Positions 32,713 to 41,303 of a DNA stretch of 64,000 bases are shown here, piece after piece. The notes beneath the pieces were generated by a model. The model saw only the letters and a list, made by a program, of their open reading frames with translations, was not told the DNA's origin and made no database searches. This stretch comes from JANLYQ01 sp031365725 (GTDB lineage: Bacteria > Actinomycetota > Actinomycetes > JACCUZ01): positions 1-64,000 of the forward strand of contig JANLYQ010000017.1 in the NCBI GenBank assembly GCA_031365725.1, written 5' to 3'. The translations under genes and the position numbers were made by a program. Positions within the stretch are counted from its first letter, which is position 1. The number at the start of each line of letters is the position of its first letter.

Positions 32713-33957
32713 TCAGCCCTTGATCTGCTGCCAGGCCGTGGTCCATGCGCCGTAGTCCTTGCAGGTGACGTTCTTGCGGCCGTCGAGGCACTGCGTGATC
32801 GGCGTGTTCCAGTACCAGATCTGGTCGAAGAAGGTCTCGTCCGCGGCGTGGAACGTGTCGCAGAAGGACTTGTCCGTGGTCTCGGCACACGACTTGCTGT
32901 TGGCCGGCGCCTCACCGAACCACTCGGCCACCTGCGCATTGACCTTCGGGCTGATGATGTGGTCCATCCACTTGTAGGCGCAGGTCTTGTGCTGGCTCTT
33001 GGTCGCCACCATCCAAGTGTCCGACCAGCCGGTGGACCCCTCGCTCGGCAGCACGACGGCCACCTTCGCCTTGTCGGCCTGCGCGAGGTTGACGATGATC
33101 TGCCAGCTGGTGCCGATCACCGAGTCACCACTCTTGAAGGCGCTGATCTCCTTGGTGTAGTCCGACCAGTACTCCCCGATGTCGGCGTTCTGTGCCTTCA
33201 GCAGGTCGACCGCGGCGGCGAACTGCTTGTCGTCCAACGCATACGGGTTCTTGATGCCCAGCGCCGGCTTGGTCTTCATCAAGTAGAGCGCAGCGTCGGC
33301 GATGTAGATCGGCGAGTCGTAGGCCGTGACCTTGCCCTTGTACGCCGAAGCCTTGTCGAAGACGGCCGACCAGGAGGTGGGCGCCGGCTTGACGACGTCG
33401 GTGTTGTACATCAGCAGGTTGGCGCCACGTCCGTGCGGGATGCCGTAGGCCACACCTCCGACGCTGTTCCACGGCTTCATCTTCAGGCCGTCGAACACGT
33501 CGGCGTAGTTGGGCACGAGGTCGGTGTTGATCGGCTCGACCGTGCCGCCGGCGATCAGCCGCAGCGACGCGTCGCCGGAGGCGGACACCACGTCGTACTG
33601 ACCGGTCTTCATCAGGTTGACCATGTCGTCGGAGGTCGGCGCGGTCTTGACGTTGACCTGGCAGCCGGTCTCCTTCTCGAACGGAGTCACCCAGTCAACC
33701 GTCGGATCCGTCGAACCGTCCTCGGCATAGCCGGCCCAGGCAACGATGTTGAGCTGCTTCTCCGGGGCTCCGAGCTTGGACAACGCCGAGAGCTTGGGCG
33801 GAGTGAAGCCCTGTGCTGCCTTGGTGGCGCCGGTGCCCGACGTGGTCCCGGCGCTGCTGCCGGAGCCGCAGGCGGCGAGCGCCATCATCGCCGTCGCCGC
33901 GACGGCGACAGCACGGATCCCGCGGGTGCGAGTGCCCGTTGTGAGCATGCCTGTCAT
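32713..33957 (-). CDS. potD: Spermidine/putrescine-type substrate-binding lipoprotein, PotD-like
   Basis: 414 residues. The signal peptide (basic TRTRGIRAV, hydrophobic, lipobox LAAC) anchors the mature protein to the outer face of the membrane. The mature part has NIVAWAGYAEDGSTDPTVDWVTPFEKETGCQVNVKTAPTSDDMVNLMKTGQYDVVSASGDAS and PHGRGANLLMYNTDVV, typical of the PotD/YdcS branch of cluster-D binding proteins. At least five cysteines in the C-terminal third suggest disulphides. The ligand is probably a polyamine or GABA-like amine. ATG 33957 overlaps the potA stop by four bases. Confidence 0.9.
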   Translation of the reverse strand: MTGMLTTGTRTRGIRAVAVAATAMMALAACGSGSSAGTTSGTGATKAAQGFTPPKLSALSKLGAPEKQLNIVAWAGYAEDGSTDPTVDWVTPFEKETGCQVNVKTAPTSDDMVNLMKTGQYDVVSASGDASLRLIAGGTVEPINTDLVPNYADVFDGLKMKPWNSVGGVAYGIPHGRGANLLMYNTDVVKPAPTSWSAVFDKASAYKGKVTAYDSPIYIADAALYLMKTKPALGIKNPYALDDKQFAAAVDLLKAQNADIGEYWSDYTKEISAFKSGDSVIGTSWQIIVNLAQADKAKVAVVLPSEGSTGWSDTWMVATKSQHKTCAYKWMDHIISPKVNAQVAEWFGEAPANSKSCAETTDKSFCDTFHAADETFFDQIWYWNTPITQCLDGRKNVTCKDYGAWTTAWQQIKG

Positions 33958-35048
33958 GTGTGCTCTCCCTTGGTGACCCCGTAGATCTGCTCCTTGCTGA
34001 CCTCGACCTGCACCCGGTCACCGCGCTGCGGCGACTCGGTCGTCGTTCCGGTGTTCTGCACCAGTGCGCTGACGTCCGGGCCGACGTCGAGGTGCACCAG
34101 CACCCGCGTCGTCGCTCCGGCGTAGACCACCTCGGTGACCACACCGTCAGCGCGCAGGTGGCCGTCATCGGTGGTGCTCGCGGCGTCCGCGGACCGGCGT
34201 ACGACGGCCTTCTCGGGGCGGAACGTCACCGGCGAGGCGGCACCGAGCAGGGTGGTCGCCGCAGCACCGTCAAGGAGGTTCGAGGTGCCGACGAAGCTCG
34301 CGACGAACGCCGTGGCCGGGTGCTCGTAGACCTCGCGCGCCGTGCCGACCTGCTCGATGCGGCCCTCGTTGAAGACCGCGATGCGGTCGCTCATCGTCAG
34401 CGCCTCGTCCTGGTCGTGGGTGACGAAGACGAAAGTGATGCCGACCGCCCGCTGGATCGCCTTCAGCTCGACCTGCATGGCCTCACGCAGCTTGAGGTCG
34501 AGGGCACCCAGGGGCTCGTCGAGCAGCAGCACCCGCGGCCGGTTGACCAAGGCCCGGGCCAGCGCCACCCGCTGACGCTGCCCACCGGAGAGCTGGGCTG
34601 GACGACGGTCACCGAAGCCGTCGAGGCGCACCGAGGCGAGCGCCTCGTCGGCGCGGGTACGTCGTTCGCGTTTGGCGACGCGGGTGACCATCAGGCCGTA
34701 GGCGACGTTGTCGCGCACCGACATGTGGGGAAACAACGCGTAGTCCTGGAAGACCGTGTTGACGTCACGGTCGAACGGCGGCACCCGCGTCACGTCGCGA
34801 CCGCCCAGGTGCACGGTGCCGGCGGTGGGCGACTCGAAGCCGGCGATCATGCGCAGCACCGTGGTCTTGCCCGACCCGGACGGACCGAGCATCGCGAAGA
34901 ACTCGCCGTCGGTGACCTCGAGGTCGACCGAGTCGACGGCGACCACGTCGGTGCTGGTGGCGGCGGCACCGGCCCGCTGGCGACCCCCCGGGCCGGGGAA
35001 GACCTTGCGCAGCCCGTCAAGGCGCACCGCGGCCTGCGCGAGCGACAC
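33954..35048 (-). CDS. potA: Polyamine-type ABC transporter ATP-binding protein, PotA-like
   Basis: 364 residues. Walker A GPSGSGKTT, Q-loop VFQDYALFPHMSVRDNVAYGL, signature LSGGQRQRVALARAL, Walker B VLLLDEPLGALD and FVFVTHDQDEALTMSDRIAVFNEGRIEQVGTAREVYEHP are all intact; a TOBE domain follows (FRPEKAVV, GVVTEVVYAGATTRVLVHLD). A short insert after VFPGPGG is Ala-rich. GTG 35048 is chosen because GGAGG lies five bases upstream; earlier GTGs at 35054 and 35060 lack this. It is the first gene of the potA-D-B-C operon and is preceded by a 428-base region with large inverted repeats. Confidence 0.93.
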   Translation of the reverse strand: MSLAQAAVRLDGLRKVFPGPGGRQRAGAAATSTDVVAVDSVDLEVTDGEFFAMLGPSGSGKTTVLRMIAGFESPTAGTVHLGGRDVTRVPPFDRDVNTVFQDYALFPHMSVRDNVAYGLMVTRVAKRERRTRADEALASVRLDGFGDRRPAQLSGGQRQRVALARALVNRPRVLLLDEPLGALDLKLREAMQVELKAIQRAVGITFVFVTHDQDEALTMSDRIAVFNEGRIEQVGTAREVYEHPATAFVASFVGTSNLLDGAAATTLLGAASPVTFRPEKAVVRRSADAASTTDDGHLRADGVVTEVVYAGATTRVLVHLDVGPDVSALVQNTGTTTESPQRGDRVQVEVSKEQIYGVTKGEHT

Positions 35049-35208
35049 TGCCACCTCCACCGGATCCGCGCCCCGGCAGGGTGCGACGAAGCACAACCTA
35101 GCGGTCGGGTCGGCTATCTGGTGCGGATTCCGTTGTCCGCTGCGGTCTGCGCAACAGAATCAGCCTGTGCCGAACGCGGTCGGAAATGGTGCTCGGCTGG
35201 GAGCCCGC

Positions 35209-35297
35209 GTACCAACCAACACACAGAAGCCGGTCTGGCGCGGGGGCGTCACGCTCAGCACGCCGCCGATGCAGCACATCTGTGTGTTCGTCGGTAC
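35209..35297. repeat. 89-base inverted repeat in the leader of the pot operon
   Basis: The arm GTACCAACCAACACACAGA (35209-35227) pairs with 35279-35297, 17 of 19 positions. The 51-base centre contains a further GGCGT/ACGCC stem. On the minus strand it lies about 160-250 bases upstream of potA. It could be an RNA element in the 5' leader or a remnant of a small inverted-repeat element; no known riboswitch fits. Confidence 0.75.
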
Positions 35298-35346
35298 GGG
35301 CGACGCGTGTCCGCAGCCGCTGCGCCCTCCGGACCGGAGCGTCACA

Positions 35347-35395
35347 TGATCGGAGCAGATTCGACGGGCGGAGCGGCACCCAGCTACTCCGATCA
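35347..35395. repeat. 49-base element with 9-base perfect inverted ends
   Basis: TGATCGGAG (35347-35355) and CTCCGATCA (35387-35395) flank 31 bases that include GATTCG. Its size and layout recall the 47-base CTCCGGAG repeats, but the ends differ, so I do not place it in that family. Confidence 0.55.
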
Positions 35396-35433
35396 GGGCC
35401 AAGGCGCCTCGTGGGGTCGGCGGGTGCCTGTTC

Positions 35434-35452
35434 GGCCCCGGCACACGGGGCC
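35434..35452 (-). terminator. GC hairpin downstream of the carboxypeptidase/GH114 gene
   Basis: GGCCCCG (35434-35440), a five-base loop and CGGGGCC (35446-35452) form a seven-base stem 25 bases past the stop at 35477 on the minus strand. The remaining bases of the 380-base gap (35097-35208 and 35298-35346) show no feature I can name beyond likely potA promoter sequence. Confidence 0.5.
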
Positions 35453-35476
35453 AGCGGGCCGGGGGGCCAGGGGGTC

Positions 35477-37015
35477 TCAGGGGCAGGTGGTGCGCGGACC
35501 CTTGAGGTCCAGAAGCTTGCCGATCGAGGTGATGCCCAACGGCTCGGTGACCGGGCAGAACTGCGGAGGCGTCAGGTCGTACTCGATGTGCAGCACCGGC
35601 TTTCCCGCGTCGATGAACGGCACGAGCGCGCGGCACTCCTGATAGGTCACGCAGGACTCGTTGACCGCCAGGTCGAAGGTGCGCACCAGAGCCGGGATCT
35701 GCCCGAGGTCGTTCTTCAGCGCGACGGCCAGCCCCTGCCGGTGCGCGAGGTGGGCGAGCATCCGGTTGAAGGCCAGCTGCTGCGCGCCGGTGAGGGGGAA
35801 GCCGCTGTCGTTGGCGTAGCCCTCGACGTTGTCGTAGTCCACGCCGTCAAAACCCTTGGCCTTGCACCGCGCGACCCGCTTGGCCAGTAAGGGCCGCAGC
35901 ACCCCGAGCCGGCGGATGTCGAGCCAGCGCTCGCCCGGCCAGCCGTCCAGGGCCTTGCCGAGCACCGCAGCCGGGAAGGCCTTGGCGTCGGGGCGCCAGT
36001 TCTCCCACGAGCCGGCGTCGAGATAGCACAGCACCCGCGCCCCCCGGGCGTGCAGCCGGCGCAGCGTCGCGACCGGGGTGTCGTTGCCGTCGACCTCGAC
36101 CACCTGGGCGGCAAAGCTCGGGCTGTCGGGACGCACCGTGCCCTGCAGCTGGATCTGCCAGCTGGTCACCCGACCCGGGTGCCACCACCCGGCCGTTCGT
36201 GCCGCTGACTGACCGGCGTACGGCGAGGACGCGAAGGCAGTCGTCGACGGCCCGCCGGCCGCCACCTGCACGACCGTCGCCGCGGCCCGGCCGATGCGCC
36301 AGGACCGCACCCGGTGGCCGAACTCCGCGATCACGGCCAGCCCGGGCGTCGCGTGGTCGAGCCACGAGCCGAACGTCCCGTGGCACACGCCGGTGCACAC
36401 GAAGTTCTGCACCGGCAACGCCATGCCGCGGGCGATGGCCCGCGCGATGGCCGGTCCCTTGTCCGAGGCGCCGACACCGAACAGTGGCTGGTGGAACACC
36501 ACCATCAGGTCCGGCTGCACCCGCAGCACGAGGTCACGCAGCGCCCGGCTCTCGGGCTCCGACCACGGTGCCGGTCCACCCCACGTAGGACCCTTCGGAC
36601 CACGGCCCCATCGGTAGGGGAAGTTGCGGTTGAGGTCGACCCCGTGGGCGTTGGTCCGGGTGCGGGCAGCGGTGCCGTCCGGGTTGGCCGTCGGCACCAG
36701 CCACAGGTCGAGGTTCGCGGGCAGGTCGGTGCGCAGGCGTAGCAGCCTGACGACCCGCAGTCCGGCCTGCTCGTCGCCGTGCACGTTGCCGACCACCAGC
36801 AGCGTGCGGCGGGCCCCGGTGGTGCCATCCCCTGACTGCCGAGTCCGATGGATCGCCACGATCGGGCGCCCCTGCACCGAGGTGCCGATCGTCTCCTGGG
36901 TCGTCAACAGCGGCGGCGGACCGGCATCGGCGGTCGCGCTGACCGCGGCTGTCGTCGGCAGCAGGAGGGCCACCAGCGCGAGCACGAGCGGGACGACAAG
37001 GCGACGACTGCTCAT
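35477..37015 (-). CDS. Secreted M14-type zinc carboxypeptidase fused to a GH114 domain
   Basis: 512 residues with a signal peptide (residues 1-28, SSRRLVVPLVLALVALLLP). Residues 45-255 form an M14/MpaA-like carboxypeptidase: zinc ligands H79 and E82 in GNVHGDEQAG, H175 in VFHQP, DLNRNFPY for substrate binding, and catalytic E231 in IAEFGH. Residues 275-512 match GH114 (endo-alpha-1,4-polygalactosaminidase-like): WQIQLQGTV, VLCYLDAGSWENWRPDAKAFP, KGFDGVDYDNVEGY with acidic D393/D395/E398, and LAVNESCVTYQEC. All predicted catalytic residues are present in both halves. This suggests an exported enzyme acting on a peptide and on a galactosamine-type polysaccharide, perhaps in cell wall or biofilm. 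ATG 37015 starts the signal; upstream frame to 37513 overlaps the next gene. Confidence 0.85.
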   Translation of the reverse strand: MSSRRLVVPLVLALVALLLPTTAAVSATADAGPPPLLTTQETIGTSVQGRPIVAIHRTRQSGDGTTGARRTLLVVGNVHGDEQAGLRVVRLLRLRTDLPANLDLWLVPTANPDGTAARTRTNAHGVDLNRNFPYRWGRGPKGPTWGGPAPWSEPESRALRDLVLRVQPDLMVVFHQPLFGVGASDKGPAIARAIARGMALPVQNFVCTGVCHGTFGSWLDHATPGLAVIAEFGHRVRSWRIGRAAATVVQVAAGGPSTTAFASSPYAGQSAARTAGWWHPGRVTSWQIQLQGTVRPDSPSFAAQVVEVDGNDTPVATLRRLHARGARVLCYLDAGSWENWRPDAKAFPAAVLGKALDGWPGERWLDIRRLGVLRPLLAKRVARCKAKGFDGVDYDNVEGYANDSGFPLTGAQQLAFNRMLAHLAHRQGLAVALKNDLGQIPALVRTFDLAVNESCVTYQECRALVPFIDAGKPVLHIEYDLTPPQFCPVTEPLGITSIGKLLDLKGPRTTCP

Positions 37016-37028
37016 GAGTGCCAGGGTG

Positions 37029-37400
37029 TCAGACCAACGGCAGCAACGCCGTGAGGTCGGCCCGCTCACCGCTGGCATGCACGCGGCCGGCGTCGCGCGC
37101 GTCGGCCCAGGACGTCGCGCCGGTGGCAACTGCAACCCAGGTGTCCGGGTCCAGCTCCACCACGTTGGGCGGCGTACCCCTGGTGTGGCGAGGACCGGCG
37201 ATGCACTGCACCGCGCCGTACGGCGGCACCCGCACCTCCACGGTGCGGCCGGGGGCGCGCTCACCGAGCTCCTCGAGCAGGAAGCGCACGGCGTCGCGCA
37301 GGTCCTCGCGCGCGGTGCCGGTCTCGGCGACCTCGGCGGCCTGCACCCGGGCGAGCGCGGCCCGGCCGGCGACAGGGTCGGTACGGCGGCGCGGTGGCAC
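37029..37400 (-). CDS. Sterol-carrier family protein
   Basis: 123 residues. The body (LRDAVRFLLEELGERAPGRTVEVRVPPYGAVQCIAGPRHTRGTPPNVVELDPDTWVAVATGATSWADARDAGRVHASGERADLTALLPL) matches the small actinobacterial proteins named bacterial SCP orthologue or sterol carrier family, related to the SCP2-like C-terminal domain of maleylpyruvate isomerases. The ligand is unknown. Such genes are often near purF or purL in actinobacteria. It ends 13 bases before the carboxypeptidase start on the same strand, so the two are probably cotranscribed. Confidence 0.8.
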   Translation of the reverse strand: MPPRRRTDPVAGRAALARVQAAEVAETGTAREDLRDAVRFLLEELGERAPGRTVEVRVPPYGAVQCIAGPRHTRGTPPNVVELDPDTWVAVATGATSWADARDAGRVHASGERADLTALLPLV

Positions 37401-37512
37401 CGGGCCACGCTAGTGGGGTGCAGCCCATCGACTGACCGGCGGCGGTCGGCGGCGGTCGGCGGCCCGACAAACCGGTGTCGCGGTGTCGGTACGGCGACGT
37501 ACCGTGGGCGCA

Positions 37513-39279
37513 ATGTCCCCGGTGTCCTCCCCGCGCCCCAGCAGCATGCACTCGCTGTGGCGCATCCGCAGCTATGTCCGGCCCTACGCCGGCCAGATGC
37601 TGGGCATGACCCTCGCGGCGTCGGTCGCGGTCGGTGCGAGCATCGTCGTCCCGCTGGTGACCCGTTCGGTCGTCGACGGACCGATCCGGCACGGCGACCG
37701 TGGCGGTCTCGTGCCGTTGGGCCTGCTCGCGCTGCTGCTCGGACTGCTCGAGGCGGGGCTCGTCTTCATCCGGCGGTGGGTGCAGTCCTACGCCGCGCTC
37801 GGCATGGAAACCGCGATCCGCGACGACCTCTACGCGCACTTGCAGCGGCTGCCGGTCGCCTTTCACGACACCTGGCAGACGGGGCAGCTGTTGTCACGGG
37901 CAACCACGGACCTCTCGACGATCCGGCGGTTTCTCTCCTTCGGACTTGTCTTCCTCGTCGTCAACGTCGCCACGTTCATCACCGTGGTGGCCCTGCTGTT
38001 CCACCTCTATCCCCCGCTGGCCCTGTTCGTCGCCGCGTCGGTCGTCCCGCTCGCGCTGATCTCGCGCACGCTGTCGGCGTCCTACCTCGAGACGGCCCGT
38101 CGCGTGCAGGATCAGCAGGGCGACCTGGCCACCTTCGTGGAGGAGTCAGCGGTCGGCGTACGCGTCATCAGGTCGTTCGGGCGGCGTGAGCACGTGGGAC
38201 ACCGGTTCCGGCACCGGGCTCGCACCCTGCACGACTCGGGCATCCAGAAGGCCGTGCTGGTGGCTCGGTTCTGGTCTCTGATCGACCTGGTGCCGGGGCT
38301 GACGCTGGCCGGGGTGCTGCTGTTCGGGGCGCTGGCCGTGACGCGCGGGTCGATGACGCTGGGCGACCTCGTCGCGTTCGTGTCGCTGATGCTGATGCTC
38401 GTCTGGCCGGTCGAGTCGCTGGGCTGGATCCTCGCCAACGGCCAGGAGTCGATGACCGCGGCCGACCGCATCTACGAGGTCTTCGACACCGTGCCCACCG
38501 TGGTCGACCGGCCCGGCGCCGTGGCGGTCAGCACGACCCGCGGCGAGCTGCGGTTCGAGGGCGTCGGCTTCACCTACACCGGCAGCACGACGCCCGTGCT
38601 GCACGACGTCGACCTCGTCGTCGAGCCGGGTGAGACGTTGGCCATCGTCGGAGCCACCGGCAGCGGCAAGACCACCCTGACCGCTCTCGTCCCTCGCCTG
38701 TACGACGTCACCGCGGGCCGCATCACCCTGGACGGGCGCGACATCCGCGACCTCGAGCTGACCTCCTTGCGCAGCCTGGTGTCCACGGCCTTCGAGGACG
38801 CCACGCTGTTCTCCTCCAGCGTGCGTGACAACCTGACGTTCGGTCACTCCGACGCGACCGACGCCGAGGTCGCCGAGGCGCTCGACATCGCACAGGCCGG
38901 CTTCGTGCACGAGCTGCCGTGGGGGCTCGACACCCGCATCGGCGAGCAGGGGCTGTCGCTCTCAGGTGGTCAGCGGCAGCGACTGGCGCTGGCCCGGGCG
39001 GTGCTGGGCCGGCCTGGGGTGCTGGTGCTCGACGACCCGCTCTCCGCGTTGGACGTGCACACCGAGTCGCTTGTCGAGCGGGCGCTGCGGCGGGTGCTGG
39101 CCGGCACGACCGCGCTGCTCGTGGTGCATCGTCCGTCGACTGTCGCGCTGGCCGACCGGGTGGCCTTGCTGGAGCACGGCACCATCGCCGCCGTCGGCAC
39201 CCACTCCAAGCTGATGGCCAGCGTGCCGTCCTACCGTGCGGTGCTGTCCCAGCACGCGGAGGAGGTGCCCGCGCGGTGA
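37513..39279 (+). CDS. ABC exporter half-transporter, degenerate-site subunit
   Basis: 588 residues: six membrane spans (type IV exporter fold), then a nucleotide-binding domain with GATGSGKTT near 380, signature LSGGQRQRLALARA and Walker B VLVLDDPLSALD near 502. The residue after the Walker B aspartate is Asp, not the catalytic Glu, which marks the degenerate partner of heterodimeric exporters such as TM287/288, BmrCD or TmrAB. LVVHRPSTVALADRV also lacks the canonical AHRLST switch context. ATG 37513 is preferred over GTG 37483. The gene overlaps the next by GTGA. Substrates are typically drugs, lipids or peptides and cannot be read from sequence. Confidence 0.93.
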   Translation: MSPVSSPRPSSMHSLWRIRSYVRPYAGQMLGMTLAASVAVGASIVVPLVTRSVVDGPIRHGDRGGLVPLGLLALLLGLLEAGLVFIRRWVQSYAALGMETAIRDDLYAHLQRLPVAFHDTWQTGQLLSRATTDLSTIRRFLSFGLVFLVVNVATFITVVALLFHLYPPLALFVAASVVPLALISRTLSASYLETARRVQDQQGDLATFVEESAVGVRVIRSFGRREHVGHRFRHRARTLHDSGIQKAVLVARFWSLIDLVPGLTLAGVLLFGALAVTRGSMTLGDLVAFVSLMLMLVWPVESLGWILANGQESMTAADRIYEVFDTVPTVVDRPGAVAVSTTRGELRFEGVGFTYTGSTTPVLHDVDLVVEPGETLAIVGATGSGKTTLTALVPRLYDVTAGRITLDGRDIRDLELTSLRSLVSTAFEDATLFSSSVRDNLTFGHSDATDAEVAEALDIAQAGFVHELPWGLDTRIGEQGLSLSGGQRQRLALARAVLGRPGVLVLDDPLSALDVHTESLVERALRRVLAGTTALLVVHRPSTVALADRVALLEHGTIAAVGTHSKLMASVPSYRAVLSQHAEEVPAR

Positions 39280-41093
39280 CCGACGTACAGGCGTGGCGTG
39301 GGGTTGCTGCCGAGGACAACGACGAGCTGACCGAGGGCACGACGGTGCGGTTGCGCCGGCGGAGTCGCCGGCTGCTGGGGTCGCTGCTGCGGCCGCATCG
39401 GCGCACGATGGTGTGGGCGGTGGTCCTGCTGCTGCTGCAGAATGCCGCCGCGATGTCGGGCCCCTACCTCGTCAAGGTCGGCATCGACCGCGGCATCCCG
39501 GCAGTCGACCGGGGCGACGGCTCGCGGCTGCTGGTGGTGGTGACCGTCGCATTGATCGGGGCGGCGGTGCTGGAGTACGTCACCAAGCGCGCGTTCCTGA
39601 TCCTCAGCGGCCGGGTCGGGCAGGCCGTGCTCTACGACGTGCGCACCAGGGTCTATGACCACTTCCAGCGGCTGTCGCCGGCCTTCCACGAGCGCTACAC
39701 GTCCGGCCGGGTCATCTCACGGCTCACCAGTGACGTCGACGCGATCGGCGAGCTGCTCGACGGCGGCATCGACGACCTGGTGCTGGCGGGGCTCTCGGTC
39801 GTGTCGGTCGCGGTGATCCTGCTGCTGCTCGACCTGCCGATGGGGTTGGTCACGCTGTTGTCGTTCCCGTTGCTGCTGTGGATCTCGCGGTGGTTCCGCC
39901 GGCAGTCGGCCCTGGCCTACCGGCGGACCCGCGAGACGGTCGCACTGGTGATCGTGCACTTCGTCGAGTCGCTCGGCGGCATCCGCGCGGTGCAGGCGTT
40001 CCGTCGTGAACCGCGCAACCAGCAGATCTTCGAGACCCTCGACCACGACTACCGGTTGGCCAACGAGCGCGCGTTCAAGCTGGTGGCCCTGTTCGCGCCG
40101 GGCATCACGCTGATCGGCAACGTGACGGTCGCCGTGGTGCTGGTGTTCGGCGGCTATCGGGTGCTCGGCGGGCACGCTGAGGTCGGCGTGCTCGCGGCGT
40201 TTCTGTTGTATCTGCGCCGGTTCTTCGAGCCCATGCAGGAGCTGTCGATGTTCTACAACTCGCTGCAGTCCGCAACGGCAGCGTTGGAGAAGCTGTCGGG
40301 GGTGCTCGAGGAGACACCGTCGGTGGCCGAGCCCGAGACGCCCGTACCGCTGCTGCGGCCGGCCGGGCGGCTGGACCTCGAGCACGTGCACTTCGCCTAC
40401 CGCGACGCTGTCGTGCTCCCCGACCTCGACCTGCACGTGCCGGCCGGCCAGACGGTCGCCCTGGTCGGCGCGACAGGTGCCGGCAAGACGACCATCGCCC
40501 GACTCGTGGCCCGGTTCTACGACCCGCTGTCCGGAGTGGTGCGCCTGGACGGCATCGACCTGCGTGAGCTCTCAGAGCGTGACCTGCGACGCGGAGTCGT
40601 CATGGTGACCCAGGAGAACTTCCTGTTCGCCGACACCGTGGCCGAGAACATCCGCTTCGGCCGGCCGGACGCGACCGACGATCAGGTCGAGGAGGCCGCG
40701 CGCGCGATCGGTGCGCACGACTTCATCGAGGCTCTGCCTGACGGCTACGACACCGCGATCGGCAAGCGCGGCGGCCGGTTGTCGGCCGGTCAGCGGCAGC
40801 TGGTCGCCTTCGCGCGGGCGTTCCTCGGTGACCCCGCAGTGCTGATCCTCGACGAGGCGACCTCCTCCCTCGACATCCCGAGCGAGCGGCTGGTGCAGCA
40901 TGCCTTGCGCACGATCCTCGCCGACCGGACCGCGCTGATCATCGCCCACCGGCTGTCGACCGTAGAGATCGCCGACCGAGTGCTGGTGCTCGCTGACGGG
41001 CAGATCGTCGAGGACGGCTCGCCTGCTGAGCTCGTCGGTGGCACCGGTGGCTATGCCGGTCTGCACCAGGCCTGGGCCGACTCCCTGGTCTGA
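39276..41093 (+). CDS. ABC exporter half-transporter, catalytic-site subunit
   Basis: 605 residues, six spans plus a nucleotide-binding domain. Walker A GATGAGKTT near 397, Walker B VLILDEATSSLD near 522 with the catalytic Glu, and IIAHRLSTVEIADRVLVL are canonical. The signature is LSAGQRQLVAFARAF, with Ala for the first Gly, which would face the degenerate Walker site of the partner. Together with the Asp in the partner this fits an asymmetric heterodimer with one working ATP site. GTG 39276 overlaps the upstream stop (GTGA), and GGAGGAGG precedes it. A nested dyad (CCGACGC/GCGTCGG, about 41144-41180) follows the gene and may terminate it. Confidence 0.93.
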   Translation: MTDVQAWRGVAAEDNDELTEGTTVRLRRRSRRLLGSLLRPHRRTMVWAVVLLLLQNAAAMSGPYLVKVGIDRGIPAVDRGDGSRLLVVVTVALIGAAVLEYVTKRAFLILSGRVGQAVLYDVRTRVYDHFQRLSPAFHERYTSGRVISRLTSDVDAIGELLDGGIDDLVLAGLSVVSVAVILLLLDLPMGLVTLLSFPLLLWISRWFRRQSALAYRRTRETVALVIVHFVESLGGIRAVQAFRREPRNQQIFETLDHDYRLANERAFKLVALFAPGITLIGNVTVAVVLVFGGYRVLGGHAEVGVLAAFLLYLRRFFEPMQELSMFYNSLQSATAALEKLSGVLEETPSVAEPETPVPLLRPAGRLDLEHVHFAYRDAVVLPDLDLHVPAGQTVALVGATGAGKTTIARLVARFYDPLSGVVRLDGIDLRELSERDLRRGVVMVTQENFLFADTVAENIRFGRPDATDDQVEEAARAIGAHDFIEALPDGYDTAIGKRGGRLSAGQRQLVAFARAFLGDPAVLILDEATSSLDIPSERLVQHALRTILADRTALIIAHRLSTVEIADRVLVLADGQIVEDGSPAELVGGTGGYAGLHQAWADSLV

Positions 41094-41214
41094 TCGTGCG
41101 GTCCGGGATTGCCGTTACCACGCAACCGAACACCCTACGGCTGCCGACGCGCCTCGTGGCGAGCCGCGACCGAGCGTCGGGTCAGGGTTGTGCCATCTCA
41201 GTCCTGCCCAAGTC

Positions 41215-41242
41215 TTGACCCGCGAAGGCCTGGACATATCGG
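41215..41242 (+). promoter_or_regulatory. Candidate promoter of the S53 peptidase gene
   Basis: TTGACC at 41215-41220 and TATCGG at 41237-41242 are separated by 16 bases, 62 bases upstream of the peptidase ATG. It is a reasonable but imperfect sigma-70-like match in a 210-base gap. Confidence 0.4.
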
Positions 41243-41303
41243 ACGTCCGCTGGTCAGGGTTCTCGTCGTCGCCCTCGCCGAGGGCCCTGAACCACGAGGT
41301 GCC

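Noticed and set aside
35160..35636. Minus-strand open frame with similar peptides on both strands (PTNTQ...)
   Set aside because: The resemblance comes from the 89-base inverted repeat; no coding bias supports it.
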